Source: Suillus spraguei
Taxonomy: Eukaryota > Basidiomycota > Agaricomycetes > Boletales > Suillaceae
Direction: 5' to 3'
Length of the DNA: 31,648 nt
Assembly (NCBI GenBank): GCA_016800925.1
Contig: JABCPU010000669.1
Coordinates: forward strand, 1-31,648
Positions 19,078-30,275 of this stretch are shown here, one piece after another. The notes under the pieces are model-generated. The model was not told the DNA's origin, made no database searches, and saw only the letters and a program-made list of their open reading frames with translations. A program made the translations under genes and the position numbers. Numbering within the stretch: position 1 is the first letter of the stretch; each line of letters opens with the position of its first letter.

Positions 19078-19443
19078 ATGGACCTTGAAGTGCAAATACA
19101 GAACAATATGTGTTGACAACACCAAGCCATAATTATAATAATAATTGCAGTCACTCAAATCGCACATCTGCACAACCTATTATTCTTATCACCCTGAGAA
19201 CAAATCCTGTATCACACATCTATCCTTACTGGAAAAGGATGGGTATATGAACTCATTAGTGGCCACCCAGACCAGATAAAGCACAATTTTGGTGTTGACC
19301 TTCATATTTTTGAGGAGTTGTTGAGGGTCCTTCAGTGCCATTATTTTGTTCAGTCCCACAATGGTGTCACCATTGAAGAGCAGCTCAGCATTTTCTTGTA
19401 CACATGTGTTACTGGACTCTCATCTCGCCATGTTGGAGAGCGA
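19078..19443 (+). pseudogene. PIF/Harbinger transposase, N-terminal fragment
   Basis: Reads MDLEVQIQNN, then an isoleucine-rich segment, then EQILYHTSILTGKGWVYEL, GHPDQIKHNFGVDLHIFEELL and TIEEQLSIFLYTCVTGLSSRHVGER. The YHTS..LTG..W..EL, GH...F.F..LL and EEQL.IFL....G.S.R.V.ERF blocks in this order are those of the Harbinger transposase N terminus (HTH side). The catalytic DDE core is absent: family B inserts after ER at 19443; its 4-bp duplicate GCGA and TTC (20399-20405) continue ERF for one codon, and then LTR3 cuts in. Two in-frame TGA (about 19108 and 19195) precede the conserved block. Any upstream exon is unknown. Confidence 0.82.
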
Positions 19444-20398
19444 TGTAAAGATACAACCTAGCTTGGGCTGTAGATAAACCACTGCCTAAACTAGTATGTT
19501 AGTCTTGCGCTCTGTCTAGTCTGCTTCACTTGTAAGAACAAGAGTGTTCGACCCTAAAGGGGGATGCCTATTTAGTATGGTCAAGTTCAAGTCTAACTTA
19601 TTTGCGAAAAAAGTGTTTGAGTCAGCGGTAAGTTGCCATGGTCAGCGATGATACCACCGGAACTAGCGTCGTGCGTTGCGGTGCTACTGTCATCAAGATA
19701 AAGTCAGTAACAGTTGTGTCTAGCGAGCGATGTCGAGCGGTGGTCTCAGCGGTAGTGGTAAGATTGCGAGCAGTGCAAAGAAACAGTAAAGAAGTCCGCG
19801 GTACTTTCAGCGGTAAAGTAGCGGAGCGTGAGAAGTTCAGTCAAAAGTAACAATCAAAAGTCCAGCGGTATGCCAGCAGTAATGGAGAACGAGCATGATG
19901 TATTAACGAGCGATAAGGGAACTTTAAAGACTATGTCCACTACTGGGTTGATCCAGAGCTAGACAATAATCCTGACCTATAGTACGTGCAATGGTGTAAA
20001 ATCAGGTACTTTATCATGTGGGGTACGCGGTACTTATATCCTAATTTGTATGTACTCGGAATACTCTAGGCGAGATCAGTAGTGCTGGAGTGTAGTAACC
20101 GCCGTAAGTATACATAGCACGAGGCACTGCGGCACAAGGCAACATGTAATAATGCTTGCCATGGAATCAGTGATAACAAACAGGAAACAAACTACGCACC
20201 AAATGGAGCTATGTGGACGCGGCAAGGACATCGGTTCGTGGAACGTGGTGCGGCAGTCGGTACGGTGTGCGGTAAGCATGGGATGCCACCGGTACTGCTA
20301 AAGGGGTAAGAAGGCCATGGACTAGTGGTAACTCCTGTAGACGTGAGATGAGTGTCAAAATATGGGGTTTTAAGCCCAGCGCCAATATGTTCGTTACA
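19444..20398 (+). mobile_element. Complete family B element inside Harbinger transposase
   Basis: 955 bp, TGTAAAGATACAACC to ATGTTCGTTACA, perfect GCGA duplication at 19440-19443 and 20399-20402. Removing it restores ERF in the transposase. Its first 130 bp match family A, while the rest is distinct. GCGGTA-type words occur around 19627-19890. No gene. Confidence 0.92.
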
Positions 20399-20405
20399 GC
20401 GATTC

Positions 20406-20878
20406 TGTTACAGTCGTACGTACCCCTATTCATTTTCTCATCTCCTTTACTTTGTATATTACATGTCATGACTCTGACTCGTATGCTCAACGCATCTGTA
20501 CTATAGTTGCCTTCCTTCTTCGGATACACACTTATATTCTCACACCTTTCTTGGTCCGTGCGCACATATTGGCTTATTTAAGCACATTGTACTATGCTTG
20601 TATACTTTACTTTAATCTTACTGGGTTTTACCTGGAATATCCTTCACTTAGGTCTCCAACCTAAGTCGTCTGAATTGTCTCTAAGCCTAAGCACTCCTTA
20701 GTCTTAGTCTCTATTCTACTGATCGTCTTAGAGCCGCGACTCTTCGACTGAACCCTTGATCCTACTTGGAATCCTTCCTGAGTAGCAGTCCTCGTTCTCT
20801 TTTGGACATAGTCGAACTTCCCAGCAGACCGTCTGTGTCTTATCACTGTTGCTGGTGACGCCACCCCAGTTCGTAACA
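20406..20878 (+). mobile_element. Solo LTR3 without matching flanks
   Basis: 473 bp from TGTTACAGTCGTACG to CGTAACA. Left flank GATTC and right flank CCGAG do not match, unlike the four other complete copies. The right side joins the fold-back tandem array, and the Harbinger sequence on the left does not resume. It is a rearrangement breakpoint or a product of recombination between two copies. Confidence 0.85.
20647..20665 (+). other. LTR3 leader stem-loop (copy 4)
   Basis: CTTAGGT, loop CTCCA, ACCTAAG; seven perfect pairs. Confidence 0.65.
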
Positions 20879-22442
20879 CCGAGTGCCGGGTTCCGGGTGC
20901 CAGGTGCCAGGTGCTGGGTGCTGGGTGCCAGGTTCCAGGTGCCACCTGCAGAGTGCTGACACCAGAAACTCAAGATTTGAGATGAGAAAAATATCTACCA
21001 AAAATGTGTGGATCAAATTCCGTTTATTGTCTCACATTTTTCTGAGGCCTGAGTGCAGAATCACAAGTGCAGAATCACAAGTGCTGAACCCCGAAATTGT
21101 GGACTATCAGATTTTGGGGTTCGTGGATCGGCACTAAAAATGTCTGGGTCAAAGTCTTTTTATTGCCTCACATTGATTCACACATTTTGAGTGCTGAACC
21201 CAGAACCCTGGCACCCAGCACTCGGGACTTGGGACTCATATCAAGGTGAAAGATATTGATTCACATATGTTAAGTGCCAAACCACGAACCCCGGCACCTG
21301 GGACTCGGGACTCAGCTCTCAGAACAATGTGAGGCAATAGAAAGATATATATTTACACATTTTGAGTGCTGAACCCCAAACCCCAGCACCCGGCACTCAG
21401 GACTTGGGACTCATCACAATGTGAAACATATCAATCCACATATTTAAAGTGCTGAACCCTGAACCCCAGCACCCAGCACTCGGGACTCTGGACTTGAGAC
21501 TCATAACAATGTGAGGCAATACAAAGATATTGATTCACACATTTTGAGTGCCAAACCTCAAACTCTGGCACCCAGCACTCAGGACTTGGGACTTGGGACT
21601 CATAACAATGTGAAAGATATTGATCCACATATTGTAAGTGCCAAACCCTGAACCCCAGCACCCGGCACTTGGCACTCGTAACTCAGGACTCAGAACAATG
21701 TGAGGCAATAGAAACATATTGATCCACACATTCTAAGTGCTGAACCCCAAACCCCGAACTCCAGTAGTCCACTATTTTGGGGTTCAGTACTCAGGATTCT
21801 GCACTTGTGACTCAAAAAAATGTTAGGCAATAAAAAGACTTTGATCCACACATTTTTGGTAGATATCTTTTTCATCTCAAATCTTGAATCTTGAGTGCTG
21901 AACCCCAAATCCTGAAATCCGGTAGTCCACAATTTTGGGATTCGGTACTTGGGACTTGGAAAAATGTCAGGCAACAACAAAACTTTGATCCACACATTTT
22001 TGGTAGATATCTTTTTTGTCTTGAATCTTGAGTTTCTGGTTTTGGGACTCTGCACCCGGCACCTGGCACTCTGCACTCTGCACTAGATGACTCGACACAT
22101 GGACTTCAAATCTTTCACCTTGTGTGTTGTGTTTCAGGTGTCCAGGTATCCAGAATTCAGGAAATATCTAGTTTGAATCTCCAGTTTCGAGTTCCAGGTT
22201 TTGGGACTTGGCATCTGGCACCTGGCACCCAGCACTTGGTACTCGGGGTTCAGCACTCAGTGAAATTTGACATTTATATTTTTGTGAGTTTTGACTTCTA
22301 ACTTCTGAGTCTTGTGTTTCGGGCTTCAGGTGCTCGGGTGCTCGGGTTTCGAGACTCGGTGATTTGTTGTGTTAGACAATAGGATATGGTGCACACCAAG
22401 GCTCAGGTTTCAGGTTTTTGGGCTTCGGGACTCGATTATCAG
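20879..22442. repeat. Degenerate tandem array with fold-back ends
   Basis: A 1.56-kb low-complexity block. The centre (about 21180-21900) has eight units of about 80-100 bp, each holding GTGCTGAACCC or GTGCCAAACC, a GGCACC..GCACT stretch, GGGACTC, and AACAATGTGAGGCAATA. The ends are inverted: GTGCCAGGTGCC...AAACTCAAGATTTGAGA...ATATCTACCA (about 20915-21010) reappears reversed at about 21980-22080. Open frames here are accidental. The block continues a short way beyond the family B insertion (to about 23460). Confidence 0.8.
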
Positions 22443-23406
22443 TGTAAAGATACAACCTAACCTGGGCTGTAGATAAACTACCTCCTAAGTTAGTATGTGA
22501 GTCTTGCGCTCCGTCTAGTCTGCTTCACTTGTGAAAACAAGAGTGTTCGACCCTAAAGGGGGATGCCTATTAGTATGGTCAAGTTCGAGTGAAACTTATG
22601 TGTGAATGAAGTGTTGTGGTCAGCAGTAAGTTGCCATGGTCAGCGGTGATGCCGCCAGAACTAGCGTCATAAGTAGTGGTACCACCATGGTCGAGATATA
22701 GTCAGAAACAGTTGCATCGAGTGAGCGATGTCGAGCGATGATATCCACAGCAGCGGTAAGGTTGCGAGCAGTGCAAAGAAACAGTAAAGAAAGGCCACAG
22801 TACTTTCGGCGGTAAAGTAGCGATGCATGAGAAGTTCAGTCAAAATAACAGTCAAAAGTCCAGCGGTATGCCAGCGGTAACGGAGAACAAACATGATCGA
22901 TTAATGAGCGATAAGGAATCTTTAAAGACTATGTCCACTACTGGGTAGATCCAGAGCTAGACAATAATCCTGACCTATAGTATGTGCAATGGTGTAAAAT
23001 CAGGTACTGTATCGTGCGGGGTACGCAGTGCTTATATCCTGAATCATATGTACTTGGAATGCTCTAGGCGAGATCAGTAGCGCTCAACTGTAGTAACCGC
23101 TGTATGTAAACATAGCATGAGGCGCTGCAGCATGAGGCAACATGTAATAAGACTTGCTGTGGAATCAGTGATAACGAACATAAAACAAACGACACACCAA
23201 ATGGAGCTATGCAGATGCGGCAAGGATATGGAAGGACATCGGTATGTGGAACATGGTGTGGCAGTCAGTATGGTGTGCAGTAAGTGTGGGATGCCACCGG
23301 TACTGCTAAAGGGGTAAGATGGCCATGGACAAGTGGTAACTCCTATAGACATGAGACGAGTGTCAAAAGATGGGGTTTTAAGCCCAGCACCAATATGTTC
23401 ATTACA
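22443..23406 (+). mobile_element. Complete family B element in the tandem array
   Basis: 964 bp, TGTAAAGATACAACC to ATGTTCATTACA. Flanks TCAG (22439-22442) and TCGG (23407-23410) differ by one A/G at a CpG. It is highly similar to the 19444 copy. Confidence 0.88.
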
Positions 23407-23569
23407 TCGGTGAATGTCAGACATGGTGCATTCAGGTTTTCGTGCTTCAGGGTTTAGATTTTGGTGGTCGATGGTAGGTATATGCACTCATAGGGTGCAT
23501 GTATCCTATGTGTTTGATTCTCTGGTGGCTACATCAGCTGTACGTCTTTATGATACATATCTAGGCCCA

Positions 23570-24040
23570 CCCATATATGTAATATATTTTACCTCAGCCC
23601 ACCCATATATGCAATATACCTCCACGTCAGCCCACCCGTCTATGTAAAATTCCCCCACGTTGGCCCACCCGTCTATGCAATAAATATTACTGCACCCTCG
23701 GCCCACCTGTCCATGTAATACACCCACGTCGGCCCACTCGTATATGTAATATTCTCTTACCTTGGCCCACCCATCTATGCAATAATATTTGCCTTGCATC
23801 TCTCTTCAGCCCAGCTGTCTATAATATCCTACTCTACATATTACCAAGATGGGCCCACCCATCTCCATCAGTGACAATATCCCCCTGGCCCATCCGTCAA
23901 CATCAGAAATCATGTTTCCCTCAGCCCACCTGTCTCTCCCAAAAATAAAATTCTCCTGGCCCACCTATTTCCATTGGAAATAATATTCTCCCTGGCCCAT
24001 CCGTCAACATCGAGGATATACATATCCTTGGCCCATGGTC
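23570..24040. repeat. GGCCCACCC minisatellite
   Basis: About twelve imperfect units of 35-45 bp, each with a conserved core GGCCCACCCRTCTATG followed by an AT-rich part such as CAATAATATT; the core drifts to GGCCCATCCGTCAACAT near the right end. No gene. It lies downstream of the cysteine-rich gene. Confidence 0.85.
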
Positions 24041-24567
24041 CGCTGGCCTGTCTTTGATGGGATATTATGTGGGTCAGGTGACCTGTATAGTACAGAGTTT
24101 GTCACTGAAGGGGCTCAACAGTGAACAGACTCTTATATCAGGATTAATACCACAACAGACTGCAGAGATTGGACTAATACCATGCACAGATCATTACCAT
24201 ACATATTTCCTTCTACTGCAGAGGCAGTGCACCACGCACATTTGACAGAACCAAGGGCACTACGCACTCAGCGGTATCACACAGGAATAGAAGAAGGAAG
24301 CGCAATGATAAAGACAAGATGAGTGGTACCTCACAATTTTGGCTGTACTTTTACTCTAGTCTCATCTTATGCGAGCGCTCATTTACCTTACTATATCACA
24401 CAGGCATTCAATGGACTAGTACTGGAATTTGGATATGGACATGGGACATTTGGACAGGACTGCTGACTCATGCCTCCTTACCAGCAGAACAACCACAGGA
24501 GAAAGACTCATATGCATGTGCTATGGTATACATGTATATGGTACAAAAGAGGAGAGACGCTAAGTAC
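24041..24567. other. Interval with no supported gene
   Basis: Between the minisatellite and the stop codon of the cysteine-rich gene. I see no repeat family or conserved coding block; it presumably contains the 3' end of the minus-strand gene. Confidence 0.4.
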
Positions 24568-25715
24568 TCAGTCACCACGCGCCTTCTTGATATGGTCCAG
24601 ATAGCCATGAAGATACTTCATGCTAGCAGCCATATCTTTCATCAGGCCTTGCATCTGCACATACCACACATCCAGCTTCTGCATCTCAGCGTCTGCCAAG
24701 AAGAACAAGTCAGGTACAGTGCACAGCTCATCCAGCTGCCGCTGGAATTCCGCTTCATCGTCTGCCTCAGAATCCTCAGTGACTTGCCTTGCAACTTCTC
24801 CCATATCCATCTCCTCCCATTCCATCAGCTCTATTGCCGCCTCAGGCAGACCATCAGCGGTAACTTCACCACCAGCCTTAGAACTACCACTATCACCAGT
24901 GGTAGGCGGTGTCTTTGCTGCCAACTTGGCCTTACATTCTATGAACAAGTTAACAAGGTTAGAAGTTTGACATGCACAGAACTTACTACCAAAGTATCTG
25001 GGCTGGATGCAGCCAGTCTTCAGCTTGTGGCATGGCCAGCAACTGTACCCACGCTTGCCGGAGCAGAGTATCTTCTGACAAGCACAGCACTCACATGGCT
25101 TTGAGTACACCATGTCGCCAGGTTTTCTACCAATCCTGGGCCGTGGCTTTGGACGCTAGAAATAGTGCATAAGTAAAGGCAAGTGAAAGAGAGATGACAA
25201 GAGCTTACCAAAGTCCCCTCAGTTGACACTAAAGGTGCCACTGTACCCTCTGCATCACCGCCGGTAACCTCTTCCATTGGCACTTCTGCGACAGCAACTT
25301 CCTTCTCCTTACCCTTCTTGTCAGCGGCAGTGGCTAGCCTCTCTTGCTCATGCTTATTCTTCGCAGCAAGCAAAGCTGCACAAACCAATCATGCATCTTA
25401 GTGGCTTCTAGTCCCGCAGTGTTCTCTGCCAGCGGCAAGACTAGCGCCAGGTTATAAGTCTTCCCATCCAAACAACACTTCGACATCGTGTTCTAGACAG
25501 CAGAAATGAGTAAAAGACAAAGTACCACTCTCATAGTCGCTCACCGTAGCAAGAGTCCACTCATTCATCCACTGCCTCTTCTCAGCGGCTAAGTCCTCAC
25601 GGTCCTCAGGGATGCACTTGGTCAGCACTTCAATTTTTGTGCACACCACAGCAAACTTCTCAACCAAGAGAACAGCCTCAGGGCAAAGGTCAGAACCAAA
25701 GTCGAAGGGAGACAT
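24568..25715 (-). pseudogene. Cysteine-rich zinc-cluster-like protein, three exons, one frameshift
   Basis: Exon 1 (25545-25715) MSPFDFGSDLCPEAV...WTLAT; intron 25493-25544; exon 2 (25209-25492) NTMSKCCLDGKTYNLALVLPLAENTAG then a lysine/glutamate-rich part; intron 25156-25208; exon 3 (24568-25155) RPKPRPRIGRKPGD then a cysteine cluster and acidic C terminus. Introns are 52-53 nt, GT-AG, phase 0. Exon 2 is 284 nt, one base short of a whole number of codons; the frame changes near 25385-25400 between TKMHDWFV and AALLAAKNKHE. The cysteines follow CX2CX4CX7CX2CX5C, like but not equal to fungal Zn2Cys6. The RPKPRPR..GRKPGD stretch is AT-hook-like. It resembles a multicopy Agaricomycete family of unknown function that I know only loosely. 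The product would be about 347 residues. It may be a recent pseudogene or contain a sequencing error. Confidence 0.65.
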
Positions 25716-25756
25716 GCTGTAGCAATGGCAAGCAAGGTATCACAGACACACCAGTC

Positions 25757-25763
25757 ATTTATA
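25757..25763 (-). promoter_or_regulatory. Possible TATA box of the cysteine-rich gene
   Basis: TATAAAT on the minus strand about 45 bp before the ATG at 25715. The spacing leaves a very short leader, so this is tentative. The rest of 25764-25931 shows nothing else recognisable. Confidence 0.4.
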
Positions 25764-25931
25764 GAGCTTCCCAATCATAACTGCCGCATAATGCACCTCG
25801 CATTCATCATTATCCCCTTCCCACAGTACCACAAGTTCATCACCAAGCATGTTTCATAACCTCCGCATACCACACATCATGCCACATGCTTGCAACCGAT
25901 TGCAGGAATGCTAAGTCTTACACACAGTACA

Positions 25932-26525
25932 TGTTACGAACTGGGGTGGCATCACCAGTGACAGTGAAAAGACACAGACGGTCTGCTGGGAAGTTCTACA
26001 ATGTCCAGAAGAGGACAAGGTAAAAGTACAAGGAATGCATTCTGAGTAAAATCAAGGGTTCAGCCTCAAAGACAAGTCTTAAGAGGTTCTACAAGAATGA
26101 AGACTAAGGCTAAGGAGTGCTTAGACTTAGAGACAATTCAAGACGACTAAGGATTGGAGATCCTTAGCGAAGAGGAATCCAGGTAAAACCCAGTAAGATT
26201 AAAGTAAGGAATCTACTACAAGTACACTGTGCTTATATAGGTACATATGTGCGCACAGACCAGGTAACTGTGAGAGTATAACTGCATATCCTAATAAGGA
26301 AGGCATGTATTGTACAGGCATGTTGAGACACATGAGTCAGAGATGAGGACATGTGTTTAGCGTATGCATATGCTAAACTGGCTGAGTCTGAGAATGGAGT
26401 CATGGGGAGTCAGGATATCACATGTGACATCTGATAGAGGTGGAAGTATCCAAGTGATAGGCTCCATATCACGTGATACACAAGAAAGAAAGGGAAAATG
26501 AATAGGGGCACATACAACTGTAACA
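25932..26525 (-). mobile_element. Solo LTR3 (long form)
   Basis: 594 bp, TGTTACGAAC to CTGTAACA; flanks GTACA (25927-25931) and GTACG (26526-26530), one mismatch. It has the minus-strand TATA box at 26232-26239, the stem-loop at 26147-26167 and the near-palindrome at 26355-26378. Confidence 0.9.
26147..26167 (-). other. LTR3 leader stem-loop (copy 5)
   Basis: Plus-strand reading CTAAGGAT, loop TGGAG, ATCCTTAG; eight perfect pairs, one pair G-C where the 16553 copy has A-T. Confidence 0.7.
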
Positions 26526-26940
26526 GTACGTCTGACTGGGGATGGTCAATATTCAAAGTGCCCAGCGGATGTAGTGAGCAAAGTCACGCTGACCGTCGAA
26601 CCCCCGTTTTTTGATAAGCGTCTCATTACCATCTGCAGTGGCAACTGAGCAAATAGCCTTTTCGCTCCGCTAAGGTGGAACTGTTGTTGTCCCATGGACC
26701 CTTGCCAGATCCTCGCGCTGATGCCCTCATGTCCTGTCCAGATCCATCTAGATCCATTGGTGTGTAGTTACTTTGCTTCCGCTGTTACTAAATCTACAGC
26801 AGGATTTACCTTACATCTCAAGGGGCCGCTGCACGTTGTGCACCTCTTAAGTAATACCCTGTTTATTTTCTTTCTCGCTACCAGACTCACCTAATAATCT
26901 TATATGCACTTGAATATGTTAAAAGGACTCATCATACATA
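26526..26940 (-). repeat. Repeat R5, uninterrupted copy
   Basis: The reverse complement aligns with 8342-8491 plus 9692 to about 9930. TTA at 26816-26818 is the unoccupied target corresponding to the Harbinger insertion at 8492-9688. Element ends are not defined. Confidence 0.65.
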
Positions 26941-27183
26941 CTGTTACCATTACTTCCCATTACATCCCATCACTTGGACTTGATAAGATTATAGCCAGAG
27001 TATAGGGGGAAAGAACCCAGAGGGCTTCCAGATGAGTTTCCAATAAAGTTTCTGAAAGGAATCTGAAGGATTTCCGGAGGAGGTTTCCAAGATGTTTTCT
27101 GGAGGTATTCCAGAAATAGGGGTTCCGGAAGAGTGGACTAAGATAGGAACCATAAAGGAATGGAAACCAGTTTATAGGAGTAG
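26941..27183. other. Unassigned purine-rich interval
   Basis: Contains repeated TTTCCRGAGG/GGTTTCC-type words. It resembles diverged LTR debris. No gene. Confidence 0.35.
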
Positions 27184-28499
27184 TGTCATATACTGTACTT
27201 CACACCCCATCTCCACTATGACCTCCTGACTTAATCTCCACATCTCTGGATCTCTGCAGCTAGCCTGCTAACCCTATGCACATCATAGTCCACCCTGAGC
27301 ACAGTCTCACCCACCACTATGTCCGGACTTTCCCTCTTCTGATATCTGGGACATCCCCACCACATCCAATACTCGTCCATGTCCTATCTGGATCCCAGAT
27401 CCCAGGACCTCTGGATCTCCCTGCGTTCATCTCCGGACATATTCCCACGCTACGCACATTACCCCATTTAGGGTATGTCCTTGTCTCTGGCTCTCGGTTA
27501 CCTCTGTCTCTGTCTTGATAATCTATTCCATACATATCTCATCTCTGAGCTCATTTAGTTATGTTCTGCTGTACTTAGCAATATGTTTCCACATGGTTCA
27601 TACATAGCATTGGACTATGCTTACTGATCTTCCATTATGCTACCTACAGTATATAAACTTGGACATGTACTCTAGCAGACCTCAGTCTGAATATTAACAT
27701 TTTTCCATTAATGTTTTCCTATTGATTGTTACCTTCTGCTTTCTGCTTACTTCTCATGTCAATATAACTCTGTTCCGTTCTCGCACTTGGGCTCCGGCCC
27801 TTGTAAGCCTTTGGTTCAGGCCTATGGGAGTATTCCCTAGGCCGGACATTTGACCCTTTGTTATATTATGCTTTCTGGACTTTGTCCGACTCCTGTCTTT
27901 ATCTCCGCTCACCTCCAGCTCTACCTATGGTAGTCTTCCTCTGTCTGTTTCAACTATGGACTTCGTCCGTAGTAGTCTATACTCTCATTATGTAATCTCC
28001 GGACCTACTCCTCTACAATAGGGCAATACTTCCCCTTGATCCATGGAGCTCCGCTCCTCTGCTCCTCATCCTCTGGTCATATCCTACCCTATCCTTTACC
28101 TCCTGTGGATCATCTTTCCCTCTGGAGCTTTGCTCCTATCCTGCCCTGGACTTCATCCAGCAGTCCATCCTCTGTTCTATTCTACTTGGGACTCGTCCCA
28201 GTAGTCTTACTCTTGTTCCCTGTTCCTCCGTAAATAGTTCCAGTGTGTTTCCCTTGCTCCTCCGGTAGTCCGTCGGCGCTCTTTTGAGCAGTCCAGTCCT
28301 AGAGTTCCTCTGGAGTTCCCCTCCGGACTTCACTGGAACTTTCCCTTGGACCTCATATTAAATGAGGGGCACATACTTATATAAGGGGCACAGCGCACGA
28401 GCTGAGGCCAAGCCCCCTTGAATTAGTTCTGACCCTCCAGTACACCCCCATGCTGATCTGGGACTTCTTAGCAGCCACTGGGGTGGCATGGCCATAACA
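27184..28499 (+). mobile_element. Solo LTR1, uninterrupted reference copy
   Basis: 1316 bp, TGTCATATAC to GCCATAACA, perfect AGTAG duplication (27179-27183 and 28500-28504). It has TATATAAA at 27650-27657, whose first TA is the empty site for the Tc1 insertion in the 3748 copy. No internal domain genes, so it is a solo LTR. Confidence 0.92.
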
Positions 28500-28504
28500 A
28501 GTAG

Positions 28505-29068
28505 AGTAACTTCGGTACAGAATGGATTTCTTATTTCGACCCTTTAACTTGTAGTTTACATGTTGTTTATATACTAAATATGTATGGAGTATCTCTGTCA
28601 TCATCTCCAATGATATTACAGAGTCTGGAGTAAGTAGCTGTACACTATGCTATCATTGCTATGGATGAGTGTTAGTCTACTCTGCTACTTGACAGGTAGT
28701 CCGGTGATTTAGAGGAGTAACATGATCCGGATGACAGGTCACATGACCGGAAATACTTTTGGATATCACTTCCGGATATCTCTATCTTCTTCTGGATTGG
28801 GGCTATCAGATGCGGATTCTAACAGGACTTAGTATCAGAATGCTCGCTAGTTGGAATCTATTTGCCTTTGAACCTTTCTCCATTCAAATCTCACTCATTT
28901 GATTTAACCGCCAGTAACTTAACCGCTTGAAGTACCGTGCTACTTTCAACTTCGCTACTTGTAATTGGACTGTGGCCAGTGATCTTGCTAGGTCGCTACC
29001 ACTTTTACCGCCTCTTTCACTGCCTACCTTGCTCATACAGAGCTGCCGCTACCACTATTACACCACGG
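28505..29068. other. Unassigned interval with TTTACCGC words
   Basis: No gene is supported. The right half (about 28905-29060) contains several ACCGC and TACC motifs like those in families A and B, so it is probably a further diverged element of that kind. Confidence 0.35.
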
Positions 29069-29189
29069 TGTAAAGATTCAACCTAACCTGGGCTGTAGAT
29101 AAACTACCTTCTAAGTTAGTATGTGTGGTCTTGTGCTCTGTCTAGTCTGCTTCACTTGCAAAGCAAGAGCATTCGACCCTAAAGGGGGA
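29069..29189 (+). mobile_element. Family B fragment (first 121 bp)
   Basis: Starts TGTAAAGATTCAACC after ACGG, another NCGN flank, and matches family B until CCCTAAAGGGGGA, where LTR3 begins. Confidence 0.8.
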
Positions 29190-29320
29190 TGTTACAATCG
29201 TACGTGCCTCTATTCATTTTCCTCTTGTCTTTACCTTGTATATTATGTAACATGATCCTGACTCATATGCTCAATGCATCTGTACCATAGTCGCCTTCCT
29301 TCTTTGGATACACACTTACA
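29190..29320 (+). mobile_element. LTR3 fragment (first about 131 bp)
   Basis: Starts TGTTACAATCGTACG inside the family B fragment and matches LTR3 to GGATACACACTTA. The remainder is missing, and the sequence passes directly into gypsy RT coding sequence on the opposite strand. Confidence 0.78.
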
Positions 29321-30275
29321 TACATCTACACAGAGGCAAAGGGAACCATCCTTTTTTTTACAAACAGGACAGGGGCTCTGTGAGGAGAGGATGAAGATCG
29401 GAGGAGTCCGGACAAGATGTTTTCATCGAGAAACTTCCAGAGGGCTTCAAGCTTGACCAGAGAGAGAGAATATATGGTTCCGAGAGGCAGACTAGCTCCT
29501 TCCTCTATCTCGATTTTGAGGTCATAGGGTCGGTGAGGAGGCAACTGTCTGGCTTTGCCTTTGTCAAAGACATCCACAAACTCGTGGTATTTGGAAGGGA
29601 TTATGGAGAGATCTGGAGGTTCAGATGATACAGATGCGGATTGGAGATTAACCCCAGAGGGACAGAGATAGATGCTGAACTGAGTGGATCCTTCTAACTT
29701 GCAGGCATGGCAAAAAACCACTGCGTTTATCAGAGATATGTTAGGGACCGAAGTGTCAGCGGAGGGTTTGGATTTGGTCAGAGGAGGGGTCTCTGCCACG
29801 GATGGGATGCTCTGAGGCAATGGAGATACTGGAGGGGAGGATTCCTCCTTGGATAGAATATCTGGAGGTAATGGAGGTGTCGGACTGGATTTTCCTGCCA
29901 TGGATGGTGTGTCCGGAGGCAGTGATGATGCGGATGGAGTCAATGGCATTCCCTGTACAATAGTCAGGAACTCGATGCTGCCCAATACCCAGTCAATCAA
30001 TGGATTGTGTCGGGTGAGCCAGCTATATCGAGAATGATATAACATGAGGAATCCAAAGGGGTAACGTAGAACGTGTCGGAGGTGATTACACCGGAGGAGA
30101 ATCAGACAGATAAGTTTATGGCTTCAACAATATTGTTATTGCATGTACCATCAAACAAACAGAGCGGAAGCGGAGGAATTTGATAGGTAGGGATTTTATG
30201 TTTTCAGATGAAATCAGTGTCTATGAAGCAGTGGGAGGAGCCACAGTCTATGAGGGCCGGAAAGTCAGATATATT
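29321..30275 (-). pseudogene. Gypsy pol: protease and N-terminal RT
   Basis: Protease block FPALIDCGSSHCFID near 30260; the usual D-S/T-G is D-C-G here. It continues LCLFDGTCNNNIVEAI..., FYVTPLDSSC, then after a single-base shift near 30040 YSWLTRHNPLIDWVLGSIEF, the conserved end of the protease region. A proline/serine-rich linker follows (about 29760-29960), then YHEFVDVFDKGKARQLPPHRPYDLKIEIEEGASLP and RAPVLFVKK, the conserved start of gypsy RT. In-frame TGA at 30204-30206 and 30102-30104 (minus strand); a poly-A-tract frameshift near 29357 follows VKK, and sequence is lost soon after GSL.LCVD. The catalytic YxDD block is absent, so RT is inactive. Confidence 0.85.

Noticed and set aside
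20883..22076. Several small open frames on both strands
   Set aside because: They lie wholly within the tandem fold-back array and repeat the same peptide phrases.
23570..24040. CRISPR-like array
   Set aside because: Units are imperfect, spacers are AT-rich variants of each other, and the sequence is eukaryotic.
24319..25104. Plus-strand 261-residue open frame
   Set aside because: It is antisense to the cysteine-rich gene, whose exons, introns and domain pattern are coherent on the minus strand.
29170..29185. tRNA-like B box (TTCGACCC) in families A and B
   Set aside because: No A box at suitable spacing and no cloverleaf. The motif is conserved only as part of the shared 130-bp head.
29190..29320. 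LTR3 as the LTR of the adjacent gypsy element
   Set aside because: The TATA box in other copies puts LTR3 in the plus direction here, opposite to gag and pol, and the junction falls within RT. A chance or rearranged junction is more likely.
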